Under the pieces are notes generated by a model. That model searched no databases. It was not told the DNA's origin and saw nothing but the letters and a program-made list of their open reading frames with translations. Shown piece after piece: positions 16,161 through 25,530 of a stretch of 64,000 nucleotides of DNA. How positions within the stretch are numbered: position 1 is the stretch's first letter; every line of letters starts with the position of its first letter. The position numbers were made by a program, and so were the translations under genes. This DNA is from Halioxenophilus aromaticivorans (lineage in GTDB: Bacteria; Pseudomonadota; Gammaproteobacteria; Pseudomonadales; Cellvibrionaceae): assembly GCF_042850945.1 (NCBI RefSeq), contig NZ_AP031496.1, forward strand, positions 1,302,001 through 1,366,000, in the 5' to 3' direction.

Positions 16161-18395
16161 ATGTCTAACCTGCTTGAGCAGGCAATAACGGCCTCCAGCA
16201 CGCGGCTCGAACATTTAAGTTCTCGGCAATATTTTGCTGAACTGGTAAGCACGTTAAGCGAACTGGTTGCGGCGGATTACGCCGTTGTCTGTGAGCTATC
16301 CGATGACCAGCAAACGGGTCATACTTTATCTGTTTATGGCCGCGGCCGTTATCTCGACAGTTTCTCCTTCCCCCTGCACAATACCGCTAGCCTACAGACC
16401 ATAATGAATGGCGCTTGTTGCCTACCTGATCGCGCTTGCGAGCGATTCCCAGACGACCAACTCCTACAGCGATTTTCTGGTAAAGCATTCCTGTCCATCG
16501 TATTAAAAGATCATGCTGGCCGCGCTATTGGCTTACTCAGCATTGTGTTCAGCACGGCGGTGGTGGACAGTGACTTACTTACCCATACCTTGCGGTTGTT
16601 TGCCTTGCGCGCCAGTGCAGAATTAGAGCGCTCCCGGCACGAGGGCAGTATCAATCAGCTGCTAACCACACTGCATGATCAAAACCACAGTTTGTTGGTC
16701 GCCAAACAGATCTACAGCCACACTTCCGATGGCATTATTGTTACCAACAGTGATAATCACATCATCTATGTAAATCAAAAGCTTGAGGGGATGTCGGGCT
16801 ATAGCCGGGAAGAACTCATGGGCAAAAGCCCACAGGTGTTGTTCTACGGCGGCCAAACCGAGAACGTGCGTGAAAAAATGTGGCAGGCCCTAAAGCTCAA
16901 TGGTGTATGGCAGGGTGAGCTGGTTAATCGGCGTAAAAACGGCGAATACTATTCCGTGTTTACCTCGGTGAGTGCGGTGCGAGACAACCAAAGTCGGGTG
17001 CAAAGCTACGTGTTTGTGCACAAAGACACCTCCCAAGAGCGCGCCGCGCAAAACCTTATTACCTATCAGGCCACCCATGATCAACTCACCGGCTTGCTGA
17101 ACCGATATGAGTTCAATGGCCGCATCGATAATCTGTTAAAAGAGAACTCCGGCGTTACCACCCGCTGGGCGTTTTTCCTAATTGACCTCGATGATTTTAA
17201 AGAGATCAACGATTCAAGGGGGCATTTAGTCGGCGATCAGGTGTTAAGTGCGATTGCCGCACGACTCATGAACAGCGTAAGCCAGGGTAATCTATTGGCT
17301 CGCTTAGGTGGCGATGAATTTGGTGTATTTGCTCGGGTGGAGCGCAGTAAAGACTCTGCCGCGTTAGTGCAAAGCCTGCTCGATGTCTTCAAAACGCAGT
17401 TTATTTTAGTGGATGGCAGCCACTATACGCTGACCGCATCCATAGGTATTAGCTTTTATCCGGATGACGCCAAATACGCAGAAAAGCTCTATTCCGAAGC
17501 GGATCAAGCACTGTATTCCGCTAAGTTGGAAGGCAAAAACACCTACGCATTTTTCAATCGTTCGCTAAAAATAAAAGCGTTTCGCCAACAAACAGTGAAG
17601 CAGCGCTTGCACAAGGCTATTGTGTCGCGTCACATTGAAGTCCACTTCCAGCCCATTATTCATTTGCAAAGTGGCGTGGTGTCCCATTGTGAAGCCTTGG
17701 CGCGTTGGACGGATGAAGAATTGGGTGAGGTATCACCGGAAGAGTTTATCCCTGTGGCTGAGAACTACGGCTTGATGCCAGAGCTTGGCTACTGTGTGGC
17801 AGAAAAAGCCATTAAAACCATGGCCCAGCTGAATGCGCGAACGGCCGCTCCTATTGGCGTTGCGATTAACCGCTCGCCGCAGGAGTTTGTTAACCGCGAT
17901 GTTGAGCCGCTGGTTAACATTGCCAAAACCTATAACTTTCCTGCGGAGCTGGTGAACATTGAACTCACCGAAAGCTTAATGGTTAAAAAGCCAGAAAAAG
18001 CCCGTGTGCAATTGCGGCAATTGCAATCCCATGGGTTTGGCATCGCCATGGATGACTTTGGTACGGGTTATTCATCACTCGCTTATTTACGTAAATTCCC
18101 TTTCCATGTTCTTAAAATCGACCGAGAATTTATCGCCGATATCTGCGAGCGTGGTGAGGACTACAATCTGGTCAAAACCATTATCGAAATGGCCAGAAAC
18201 TTTAAACTGCACACCGTGGCCGAAGGCGTCGAGACCAAAGAGCAGATGTTATTGTTGCGCTCCATGGGCTGCGATTACGGCCAGGGCTTCTATTTTAGCC
18301 GTCCTTTAAGAGCCGATGCGCTGGTGGACTATGTTATGAGCTCCGCGCTACCTCAGCCCATAGCCCACACTATTAATCGCAATAAATTAATTTAG
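16161..18395 (+). CDS. GAF-PAS-GGDEF-EAL c-di-GMP signalling protein
   Basis: 744 residues with no transmembrane segment. An N-terminal GAF-like domain (about 15-165) is followed by a PAS domain with PAC motif (about 180-300, containing SHTSDGIIVTNSDNHIIYVN and GYSREELMGK). A diguanylate cyclase domain has an intact GGDEF at residues 383-387, and a phosphodiesterase domain has an intact EAL at 511-513, plus MDDFGTGYSSLAYL and EGVETKEQ. Both catalytic signatures are complete, so it could make or degrade c-di-GMP; in such hybrids one domain often dominates. The ATG at 16161 is preceded by GGAGTAGGGA. Confidence 0.93.
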   Translation: MSNLLEQAITASSTRLEHLSSRQYFAELVSTLSELVAADYAVVCELSDDQQTGHTLSVYGRGRYLDSFSFPLHNTASLQTIMNGACCLPDRACERFPDDQLLQRFSGKAFLSIVLKDHAGRAIGLLSIVFSTAVVDSDLLTHTLRLFALRASAELERSRHEGSINQLLTTLHDQNHSLLVAKQIYSHTSDGIIVTNSDNHIIYVNQKLEGMSGYSREELMGKSPQVLFYGGQTENVREKMWQALKLNGVWQGELVNRRKNGEYYSVFTSVSAVRDNQSRVQSYVFVHKDTSQERAAQNLITYQATHDQLTGLLNRYEFNGRIDNLLKENSGVTTRWAFFLIDLDDFKEINDSRGHLVGDQVLSAIAARLMNSVSQGNLLARLGGDEFGVFARVERSKDSAALVQSLLDVFKTQFILVDGSHYTLTASIGISFYPDDAKYAEKLYSEADQALYSAKLEGKNTYAFFNRSLKIKAFRQQTVKQRLHKAIVSRHIEVHFQPIIHLQSGVVSHCEALARWTDEELGEVSPEEFIPVAENYGLMPELGYCVAEKAIKTMAQLNARTAAPIGVAINRSPQEFVNRDVEPLVNIAKTYNFPAELVNIELTESLMVKKPEKARVQLRQLQSHGFGIAMDDFGTGYSSLAYLRKFPFHVLKIDREFIADICERGEDYNLVKTIIEMARNFKLHTVAEGVETKEQMLLLRSMGCDYGQGFYFSRPLRADALVDYVMSSALPQPIAHTINRNKLI

Positions 18396-18643
18396 GCCGT
18401 TTAACTTTGCGTTCTAACCCCGTTTCCGTGGTTCATCCTACTCGCAGATGCGTTCGAGGCGCGTTCTCAGAGTATCAATGAAGCCCCAGCCTACCTATGC
18501 AGCGACAATGCATGGCGTATTACCCAGAAATCCCAACACATTGGCTTTATTAGCCTAAACTTAAACAAACCCGTTTCAACAGGCCTAGCGGCACTCGAAT
18601 CAGTGCGCCGCGTTGAGGCATTAGAGTCTGTCGCGTCAATAAA

Positions 18644-18678
18644 CTTTAGTGGACACTAAAGGAAACCTAATGGCGGCC
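18644..18678 (+). promoter_or_regulatory. Perfect palindrome plus TGGCGGCC box before the chemoreceptor gene
   Basis: CTTTAGTG/CACTAAAG (18644-18661, 2-nt spacer) is followed 9 nt later by TGGCGGCC. The arrangement echoes the palindrome and TGGCGGCC at 15905-15941 before the GGDEF-EAL gene. It may be a shared operator or RNA element, or the end of a decayed insertion sequence. The remaining 421-bp gap has no supported gene. Confidence 0.35.
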
Positions 18679-18816
18679 GAAATCCTTTTAACAGCGGCTA
18701 CTATTTGTTGAATGGTGGCTTAGGAGGTAAGCCTGCTCAGTTCTTTGTCGGTGGGGTGCCGGCGAGGGACGGGCGGCAACTGTTTTGGAAAGCAGTAGTA
18801 GGTGTGGGAGCCGGAA

Positions 18817-21207
18817 ATGACCTTTACAATTAAAGCCAAATTGGTGATTTTATGCATATTTTTGGTATCAGTAACGTGTTTAACTATCAGTGTCGGTATC
18901 AGTAGCTCCGCCATCAGTAAAGCGGGGCATTCGCTCAATGAGTCAGCAGAAAAGCGCTTAATTGCAGTGCGCAACGCAACCAGTGCGCGTATTGAGGATT
19001 ACTTTAAAACCATTGAAGATCAGATCGTTACTTACTCTAGCGATTTAATGGTTGTAGAGGCTTTAAGTGCCTTTACGCCGGCGTTTGTACAGGCGACTGA
19101 AAACGCCAGTGAAGCCGAAATTAGCGCAAAGCGGAGCGCGCTCTTGCCTTATTATCGCGATGAATATGACGCCAAATTCCGTCGCTTAAACGATAATCGC
19201 TCGTCCAGTCCGGGTTATTTGGCTGAAGCAATCCACAGCCCCGCTGTGTTGATGCAACACACTTACATCACGCAAAACCCCGCCGGCTTGGGTGAGAAAG
19301 ACTCCCTTAGTGCAGCCAACACTGGCACGATTTACGATTACCATCACGACCGCTACCATCCGGTTATTCGCCAATTTTTACAAACCTTCGGCTACTACGA
19401 TATCTTTTTGGTGGACGCCAATTCTGGCAGTGTTGTTTATTCGGTTTTTAAAGAGCTGGACTACGCAACCTCGTTAAAAACCGGCCCCTATGCCGATTCT
19501 GGCCTCGGCCAGGCGTTTAAGATGGCGCTCACCGCCAACCAAGCCGATCAGACGTTTATTACCGATTTTGCACCCTACGTTCCGTCCTATAATTCTCCGG
19601 CGTCGTTTATCTCTTCGCCAATCATGGTAGAAGGCAAAATCACCGGGGTGTTGATTTTTCAAATGCCTATTGATCGTATCAACAATATCATGACTCACAA
19701 CCATCAGTGGCAGGCCAATGGTCTAGGGCAGTCTGGCGAAACCTATCTTGTTGGCGCAGATGGGTACATGCGCAGTGACGGTCGTTTTCTATTGGAAGAC
19801 AAACCCGGTTTTTTGCAGCTGATGTCCAGTTTAGAAATGCCCGCTGAAAACATAAAACAAATGGCCGACAAAGACACGACCATCGGATTGCTGCGCGTCA
19901 GCACTGAGGGCACACAGCAAGCCTTAGCCGGCACCGAGGGTTACGATATATTCACCGATTACCGCGGTGTTTCTGTTCTGTCTGCCTTTAAGCCGTTGAA
20001 CATCAATGGTCTTAATTGGGTGCTGATGAGTGAAATTGATGAGTCCGAGGCGTTCAGTAATATTCAAAAGTTGCAGGCCAATATTATTTCGCGCAGCATG
20101 ATCATCACCTGCCTGGCGATTTTCTGCGGTGGCATTTTGGCCTGGGCCATTGCTAGCGTGTTAACTCGGCCAATCCGAGAAATGACCAAACTGGTTGCGG
20201 AGCTGGCCAGTGGTGAAGGCGATTTAACCCAGCGTATACCGTTAAAAGGTAATAACGAGCTATCGGCTCTGGGGCATGAATTTAATACCTTTATTGGCAA
20301 CTTAGATAAAACCTTTTCGGATTTGCTGTCTTCCATTGTGCGTTTGGTTCCTATCTCGGAAGACCAAAAAGAGGTGATCAGTAACCTCGCCAGCTCCGTT
20401 GAAGAGCAGCGAGCGCACACCGGCGATATCAATTCCTCACTACAGGAAACCCATCACTCATCAGAGCAGGTGGCTGTGCAACTAGCGGAAATACATCAGG
20501 CGACTACGACAGGTAACGAGGTGGTGGATACCAGCCGTGAGGTGGTAAGCAACGCTGCTGTGGCTATCGACTTGTTGTCCGTCAACATGGAGCAGTCGGT
20601 TGCCGATATTCAAGCCCTGCGAGCGGACTCGGAGCGCATCGTTTCGGTGGTGGATGTCATTAATGGCATTGCCGAACAGACCAATTTGCTGGCGTTAAAC
20701 GCGGCCATCGAAGCCGCCCGCGCCGGCGAAGCTGGCCGCGGGTTTGCTGTGGTAGCGGATGAAGTACGTACCCTAGCGTTTAAAACGCGGCAGTCCACCG
20801 AGGAGGTTTCCGACATGGTGGCGGCCATTCAAAAAGGTACGAAAACCGTGGTGGATTCCATGGAACAAGGACGGGCTAACGCCGTTAACAGCTCTGGCAA
20901 AATGCAAAATGCCACGCAACAGCTGGGCTCTATCACCAGCGCCATGCAAAACGTTTCTGATCGGGTGCAAGGAATCTCAGAGGCTATTGCTAACCAGGGT
21001 AAGAATTTTGAGCGTGTTAACCAGGAGTATGAATTGTTAAATAACTGCTTTAGTCGGTCTATTTTAATACAGGAAGACGCCGAAGTAGTCTGCACCGACA
21101 TCACCAAGCTGGGGGACAAGCTTTCAGACATGGTGCGTCAGTTTAAGGTGTCAGAGCAAACCATCTCCACCCAGCGTCGGGAGAAAATGCGCCGCCAGGG
21201 TGAGTAG
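18817..21207 (+). CDS. Transmembrane methyl-accepting chemotaxis protein, dCache-type sensor
   Basis: 797 residues from the ATG at 18817, which has GGAG six nt upstream; a GTG five codons earlier is less likely. TM1 is at about residues 7-30 (AKLVILCIFLVSVTCLTISVG). A large periplasmic region of ~390 residues follows, with dCache/PAS-like strands (NGLGQSGETYLVGADGYMRSD). TM2 is MIITCLAIFCGGILAWAIASV, and then come HAMP and the signalling hairpin with the conserved tip EQTNLLALNAAIEAARAGEAGRGFAVVADEVRTL. It lacks a CheR-tethering pentapeptide at the C-terminus (ends KMRRQGE), unlike the soluble receptors at 52.6-57.1 kb. It stands alone and probably feeds a flagellar system elsewhere. Confidence 0.93.
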   Translation: MTFTIKAKLVILCIFLVSVTCLTISVGISSSAISKAGHSLNESAEKRLIAVRNATSARIEDYFKTIEDQIVTYSSDLMVVEALSAFTPAFVQATENASEAEISAKRSALLPYYRDEYDAKFRRLNDNRSSSPGYLAEAIHSPAVLMQHTYITQNPAGLGEKDSLSAANTGTIYDYHHDRYHPVIRQFLQTFGYYDIFLVDANSGSVVYSVFKELDYATSLKTGPYADSGLGQAFKMALTANQADQTFITDFAPYVPSYNSPASFISSPIMVEGKITGVLIFQMPIDRINNIMTHNHQWQANGLGQSGETYLVGADGYMRSDGRFLLEDKPGFLQLMSSLEMPAENIKQMADKDTTIGLLRVSTEGTQQALAGTEGYDIFTDYRGVSVLSAFKPLNINGLNWVLMSEIDESEAFSNIQKLQANIISRSMIITCLAIFCGGILAWAIASVLTRPIREMTKLVAELASGEGDLTQRIPLKGNNELSALGHEFNTFIGNLDKTFSDLLSSIVRLVPISEDQKEVISNLASSVEEQRAHTGDINSSLQETHHSSEQVAVQLAEIHQATTTGNEVVDTSREVVSNAAVAIDLLSVNMEQSVADIQALRADSERIVSVVDVINGIAEQTNLLALNAAIEAARAGEAGRGFAVVADEVRTLAFKTRQSTEEVSDMVAAIQKGTKTVVDSMEQGRANAVNSSGKMQNATQQLGSITSAMQNVSDRVQGISEAIANQGKNFERVNQEYELLNNCFSRSILIQEDAEVVCTDITKLGDKLSDMVRQFKVSEQTISTQRREKMRRQGE

Positions 21208-21315
21208 GCCGTCATTGGGCGCACCCGGTTAGGATCGACAGTTTACAGTCGCCAAGAGCTGCTTTTACACTGAGGCTAACCCAAGCCCGAATGTGCAGCC
21301 TTGCCGGAGTAATTT

Positions 21316-22239
21316 ATGAAAGCCGTCATCCTCGATGCCGCGACCCTGGGGCAGGATATTGATCTTGCTCCGATACAAACCCTGGTATCCGATCTTATTG
21401 TGCACAGCACCACCACCGCAAGCCAGGTGGACGAGCATTTAGGCGATGCCCAGTTAGTGCTCAGTAACAAAGTCGTCCTTGGCGCAAGCCAATTACAGGG
21501 CCGCAAGGCGGTATTTGTATTGGCCACCGGTACTAACAACGTGGATCAGCAAGCAGCCCTGGCCTTGTCTATTCCGGTGTATAACGTTGAAAACTACGGC
21601 GCAGACTATGTAGCGCAGCATACCTGGATGCTGATTCTGTCACTGGCGGGGCGTTATCCGCAGTACCAAGCTGCCGTGGCACAGGGGCAGTGGCAAGCCA
21701 ACCCTTATTTTTGCTTAAACACCTACACCACCACGCAACTGCACGGCAAGCATCTGGTATTGCAGGGCAGTGGTCATATTGGGCGGCGGGTGGCTTCTAT
21801 TGCTGAGTCGTTTGGGATGCGGGTTAGTGTGGCGGCAAGGCCTGGTGACTCTACCGATAGCCGGCCACCGTTACAGCAACTGCTACCCGAAGCAGACGTT
21901 TTGAGCTTTCACTGCCCGCTAACCAGCCACACGCGGCATTTACTAAATAGCGACACCTTGGCGCAAGTAAAACCAGGGTGTTTGGTAGTTAATTGTGCTC
22001 GTGGTGGTGTAATAGATGAAGGTGCCTGCCTAACGGCGTTGCGCGCCGGCGACATTTCGGGGCTGGCAACGGATGTTTTGCCTACGGAGCCCCCCGTGGC
22101 TGGCCACCCGCTATTGGATGCCCTGGCAGAGCCGTTAAACTTAGTGATAACGCCACACAACGCGTGGATTAGCCCCGAAGCCAGGCACAATATCGTCCGG
22201 CTTACTGCGCTTAATATGCAGCGCTTTCTCGCCGGTTAA
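21316..22239 (+). CDS. D-2-hydroxyacid dehydrogenase (glycerate/hydroxypyruvate reductase type)
   Basis: 307 residues. The NAD-binding motif is LQGSGHIGRRVASIAESFGM. The catalytic Arg lies in NCARGGVIDE, the Glu in ATDVLPTEPP, and the His in ITPHNAWIS. The family reduces 2-ketoacids such as hydroxypyruvate or glyoxylate to D-2-hydroxyacids. The glycerate-dehydrogenase-like IPVYNVENYGADYVAQHTWML supports hydroxypyruvate or glyoxylate, but specificity is uncertain. It is slightly shorter than usual (about 315-320). It is monocistronic and convergent with the DUF4124 gene. Confidence 0.9.
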   Translation: MKAVILDAATLGQDIDLAPIQTLVSDLIVHSTTTASQVDEHLGDAQLVLSNKVVLGASQLQGRKAVFVLATGTNNVDQQAALALSIPVYNVENYGADYVAQHTWMLILSLAGRYPQYQAAVAQGQWQANPYFCLNTYTTTQLHGKHLVLQGSGHIGRRVASIAESFGMRVSVAARPGDSTDSRPPLQQLLPEADVLSFHCPLTSHTRHLLNSDTLAQVKPGCLVVNCARGGVIDEGACLTALRAGDISGLATDVLPTEPPVAGHPLLDALAEPLNLVITPHNAWISPEARHNIVRLTALNMQRFLAG

Positions 22240-22255
22240 TCTTGCCGGTTAAATT

Positions 22256-22271
22256 AGCACCATCAGGTGCT
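22256..22271 (-). terminator. Weak hairpin between convergent genes
   Basis: AGCACC-ATCA-GGTGCT overlaps the first base of the DUF4124 gene's stop codon and is followed on the reverse strand by AATTT. The stem is only 6 bp, so termination is tentative. Confidence 0.3.
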
Positions 22272-22804
22272 TAGTGCCCGTACTGGTGCTTGCGGCTGCA
22301 TTCGGTCAGCCGGTTGACGTTACTGGTAACGCATTGGTAAAAAAGCTGTGCCGGACCTGAGGCGCTGTCGCATTCCTGTATCGACATGGCTTTTTTAATT
22401 TTTGCCAGTGCATCCGCGGATTGGCGATAGGTTGCATCGTTAATGTATCCGCTGTGAAAATTCTTTTGGTTGATGGCCAGTTTGCCGTCGATGTGATCAT
22501 TGGCCGAGTAAATGGTTTTTTTGCAGTCCATCTTTTTTCGGCTCGCGGCTAGCGACTCGATGGTATGGGTTTTTCTAACATTGCCCGAACTGTGCGATTT
22601 GGGCGTGGCCTGTCTTGTTTGTTTTTGTTCAACACCTGCCCTGTGTGGCTTTTTTAAATCCATCTTGCTGGAGTCAGCATGAGCAGGCCGGGTGGTGCCA
22701 AAGTGAGTTACTCCATTTTCATCTACCCATTTGTAGATTTGCCCAGCGTTGGCGTGAGTAAAACACGTTATAAAAAAAGCCATTATCCAAATTATTTTAT
22801 TCAT
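22271..22804 (-). CDS. Secreted DUF4124-domain protein
   Basis: 177 residues. A signal peptide (MNKIIWIMAFFITCFTHANA) is followed by the DUF4124 motif GQIYKWVDENGVTHFGTTRPA (about residues 21-42), a short beta-sheet domain common in gammaproteobacterial envelope proteins. The rest is lysine-rich with a central basic stretch (KKPHRAGVEQKQTRQATPK) and three cysteines in the C-terminal half that could form disulphides. Function is unknown. No partner gene is adjacent. Confidence 0.82.
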   Translation of the reverse strand: MNKIIWIMAFFITCFTHANAGQIYKWVDENGVTHFGTTRPAHADSSKMDLKKPHRAGVEQKQTRQATPKSHSSGNVRKTHTIESLAASRKKMDCKKTIYSANDHIDGKLAINQKNFHSGYINDATYRQSADALAKIKKAMSIQECDSASGPAQLFYQCVTSNVNRLTECSRKHQYGH

Positions 22805-23462
22805 GTAGATGATCTTTTTGGCCGGTTTTATCAGTGTTTATGCGATTAAGTAGGTGCTAAATTAATGCCGGTTTGCGCCCGCGTTACTCCTTCATTGCAC
22901 CTGTGTAGCATTGAGTTTAGCACTCCCAATAGCAGTGCTAGTGGTCGCCAGGGATTAATGTGATGAATTTTTTGTCCGGGGTGACAAACGTTATCTGAGC
23001 CGCGGTAAACGGTTTTTCTTATAATAAAACGATTTTATCGACTGCATTTCTATGCGTTACTGATCTGCTGTTAAACACTTGCAGTTTGTTTGTCTATTTG
23101 CAGCTGTCTTCTTAGCAAGATTTGGTAAATCCTGTACACCTAATAAGTGCTTTGGTGTAAGCTGAAGGCCGTTGATTTTTTATTTGGGTTTATCAGATTT
23201 AATAGCGTAGGTTGTTTATTAGTCCTAATAAATGAGACCTAATAGAATAGTTCTAGTTATTGATCGACTAAGCAATGCCTGCACTGTTCAAATTCAGAGA
23301 TAAATCTTATTTGTCTGGCACATGGGCGTGCCTGAGGAGCTCACGATGAGTGCAATCTCCGCAGTTCCATTGTTGGTGCAGTTTCAGCAGTAATGATTGA
23401 ACAGCCCAACTCTGAACTTGCATAAGCAATAAAATATATAAAAAAGTCTTAAAGTGGTGAGT
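22805..23462. other. AT-rich intergenic region with an 18-bp palindrome
   Basis: About 660 bp separate the DUF4124 gene from the AraC gene; no coding sequence is convincing. The one clear element is the perfect palindrome TTTATTAG-TC-CTAATAAA at 23215-23232, about 230 bp before the regulator start. It is followed by related CCTAATA sequence at 23239-23245. Confidence 0.5.
23215..23232. promoter_or_regulatory. Perfect 18-bp palindrome upstream of an AraC gene
   Basis: TTTATTAG is followed by TC and its exact reverse complement CTAATAAA. This is a candidate protein-binding site upstream of the AraC-like regulator at 23463. It could also be a weak hairpin. No function is demonstrated. Confidence 0.35.
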
Positions 23463-24341
23463 ATGGAACAAATTACCGGTGAACAAAAAATCGAGGCCGA
23501 AAGCCAAGTTGGTTTAGGTCAGGTACGGGTGGTCAGTAAATTTTGGGACAAGCCTGTAGATATTCTCGGGCATCCAAAAAATTATCACCTAGAAATGTCG
23601 TTGTTGCCTCGGCCGGAGATGGCGCAAGCCTGCTTTGTGGACCACTGGAGTCCAAAACGGTTTGAGCCATTTGGCGATCTGTTTCTACTGCCGGCTGAGC
23701 ATCGCATCCGTGCGCAGAGCAATTGTCGGCACCAAAACAGCATTGTCTTTACTTTTTCCCAAGAAGCTGTCGCACCCTGGTTCGATCATAACCTACGGTG
23801 GACAGACTCTCGTTTGCAAGGCGCACTGGATATCGCCAGTGGAAAAATACGCAGCCTTTTGTTTCAAATTGGCGAAGAGCTGCGCAGCCCTCGCTTCGCC
23901 AGTGGCAACATGGTTGAATTGTTGTCCAGCCAAGTGATCATAGAATTATCCCGTTATCTTCACTCGGTGGATGAAGAAAAGTCTCGTGGCGGGTTGTCTG
24001 AGCTGCGATTGCGCAGAATCGATGAGCGGTTATCCGAGCGCGATATTCCGCCGTCGTTGGCTGAGCTGGCAGATTTGTGCAATCTCTCAGTGCGCCAGCT
24101 TACTCGCGCCTTTCGGGTTAGCCGTGGGCGCTCCATCGGCAAGTACATTGCCGAGTACCGACTGGACAGGGCTAAGCGCTTACTGGCTTCTGGTATGAGC
24201 GTTAAATGCGTGGCTTACACCGTGGGTTTCTCTGCGCCGTCTAATTTCACTGCCGCGTTTTTAAGAGAGACCGGCGAAACCCCCAGGGATTATCGGTTGC
24301 GGCTTAAAGGCAGTCAGCCAGTTAAGTCCGGTTTGCATTAA
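23463..24341 (+). CDS. AraC-family transcriptional regulator
   Basis: 292 residues from the ATG at 23463; two upstream GTGs are possible but have no better ribosome site. The N-terminal ~170 residues are a cupin-like ligand domain without recognisable specificity (EMSLLPRPEMAQACFVDHWSPKRFEPFGDLFLLPAEHRI). The C-terminal ~100 residues contain both AraC helix-turn-helix units, SLAELADLCNLSVRQLTRAFRVSRGRSIGKYIAEYRL and VKCVAYTVGFSAPSNFTAAFLRETGETPRDYR. No target gene is adjacent. Confidence 0.9.
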   Translation: MEQITGEQKIEAESQVGLGQVRVVSKFWDKPVDILGHPKNYHLEMSLLPRPEMAQACFVDHWSPKRFEPFGDLFLLPAEHRIRAQSNCRHQNSIVFTFSQEAVAPWFDHNLRWTDSRLQGALDIASGKIRSLLFQIGEELRSPRFASGNMVELLSSQVIIELSRYLHSVDEEKSRGGLSELRLRRIDERLSERDIPPSLAELADLCNLSVRQLTRAFRVSRGRSIGKYIAEYRLDRAKRLLASGMSVKCVAYTVGFSAPSNFTAAFLRETGETPRDYRLRLKGSQPVKSGLH

Positions 24342-24403
24342 TAGAGCGCATTGAGAGTGAAAACGCGGGCACCCTAGGCTGAAGCCTCACCGCTGGTAGG
24401 GCG

Positions 24404-24459
24404 TCAGGTGTGGTACGTCAGGGGTGGTACATCAGGGGTGGTACATCAGGGGTGGTACA
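24404..24459. repeat. Four tandem copies of a 14-bp repeat
   Basis: The unit TCAGGGGTGGTACA occurs at 24418-24431, 24432-24445 and 24446-24459 exactly. A first copy with two changes (TCAGGTGTGGTACG) is at 24404-24417. It lies in the 307-bp gap after the AraC gene, which otherwise holds no gene I can support. Confidence 0.95.
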
Positions 24460-24648
24460 TAGCGGTCTCGGCCTTATTTGGCGGCGCCCAACTTTCTCTG
24501 GTTGTTTTGTGGTCAGTCTGTGGCCTGGTTCTAGCGCTAGCCTATTTCTCCAGGCACGAAAAAGCCCTCACTTGCATTCAAGGAGAGCTTTTCAGTTTAA
24601 GAGACTTTTCTCTCTCATAGGTAGGTGCCTGGGGCTAGCCTTAGGTAC

Positions 24649-25530
24649 CTAGGCTAAGGCACTCTCGGCTAGTTCGGCATCCGCGCCCCACGCATGGTTG
24701 GTGAGATAGCGCTCTTGGTGGCGGGAGTCAAAGGCCGTGGCCAATGTAGACTCCACTGTATGGATTGCCTGGCCACTGGTTAACCCAGCTTCGATCAGCA
24801 TGCGGCTGCAAGCCAGTGCGCTGCGGCCTTGGCCGTTGTGGCAATGAAACACCACAGAACTGCCACAGGCTAATTGCCGGTGAAGTAGTGGTGCCACTTG
24901 GCGCCATTTGGATTCAAAGGCCATATCCGGTGCGTGGCCGTCGCGGATTGGCAGATGTAGCCAGATCATATTCTTGCTCTGCACCGATTGCGCGAAATCG
25001 GGCACCCCAAGCATGGTGAACTCGTGTGGCTCCACTAAGGAAACAATAGTGGCGCAGCCCCAGCATTGAAGTGCTTCGAGCTCTTGGTTCAGTGGTTCGT
25101 TGCCAGTGAGGCCAGGGCACGCCATAAATCCAATCTCGCCGGGGCCTTTGGGGTACTGTAGCGTGTTAACCCTTGGCGGGGCGTTGCGGCGGGCAGGGTA
25201 GGCAGTAATGCTTTGGCTTGTGGTGCTGTGTGCCAATCGCCGGGCTTGCTTGGCGCGCAGTTGGGCCAGCGGGCTCCAGGTGCGGTGGTCTTCGTTGTAC
25301 CACGACCAGAATTGCCAAGCGTCGCCCGAGGTGTGCCGGGCTTCGGCGCCCATGGCGACATCGATATCGGCGTAGCGACGACCGTCGATTTCCACCGACC
25401 CATCACCCTGCAGAAAGGCGTTTAACTGGTCGTCTCCCAGGCCCGCCTTTAGCGGTAAAGGCGCATTTAAACCAGCGTGTTGAAAAAGACTAACGACAGC
25501 GGATGACTCAAATTTGTTTCTGTTTTCCAT
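24649..25530 (-). CDS. Cysteine-based protein phosphatase-like protein (CX5R)
   Basis: 293 residues from the ATG at 25530; a TTG at 25554 is an alternative start. The C-terminal ~165 residues are a dual-specificity/CDKN3-like tyrosine phosphatase domain. The P-loop is VVFHCHNGQGRSALA with nucleophile Cys230 and Arg236, and a candidate general acid Asp197 is in LPIRDGHAPD. The N-terminal ~120 residues have no known domain: the part WSWYNEDHRTWSPL is aromatic-rich, and HSTTSQSITAYPARRNAPP looks like a linker. The substrate may be a phosphoprotein or a small molecule. Codon use looks normal for the window. Confidence 0.8.
   Translation of the reverse strand: MENRNKFESSAVVSLFQHAGLNAPLPLKAGLGDDQLNAFLQGDGSVEIDGRRYADIDVAMGAEARHTSGDAWQFWSWYNEDHRTWSPLAQLRAKQARRLAHSTTSQSITAYPARRNAPPRVNTLQYPKGPGEIGFMACPGLTGNEPLNQELEALQCWGCATIVSLVEPHEFTMLGVPDFAQSVQSKNMIWLHLPIRDGHAPDMAFESKWRQVAPLLHRQLACGSSVVFHCHNGQGRSALACSRMLIEAGLTSGQAIHTVESTLATAFDSRHQERYLTNHAWGADAELAESALA

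Noticed and set aside
18405..18660. Open frame of about 85 codons between the GGDEF-EAL and receptor genes (contains INEAPAYLCSDNAWRITQKS)
   Set aside because: It has no ATG, GTG or TTG near its beginning and a frame of this length can occur by chance. A remnant gene is possible but unsupported.
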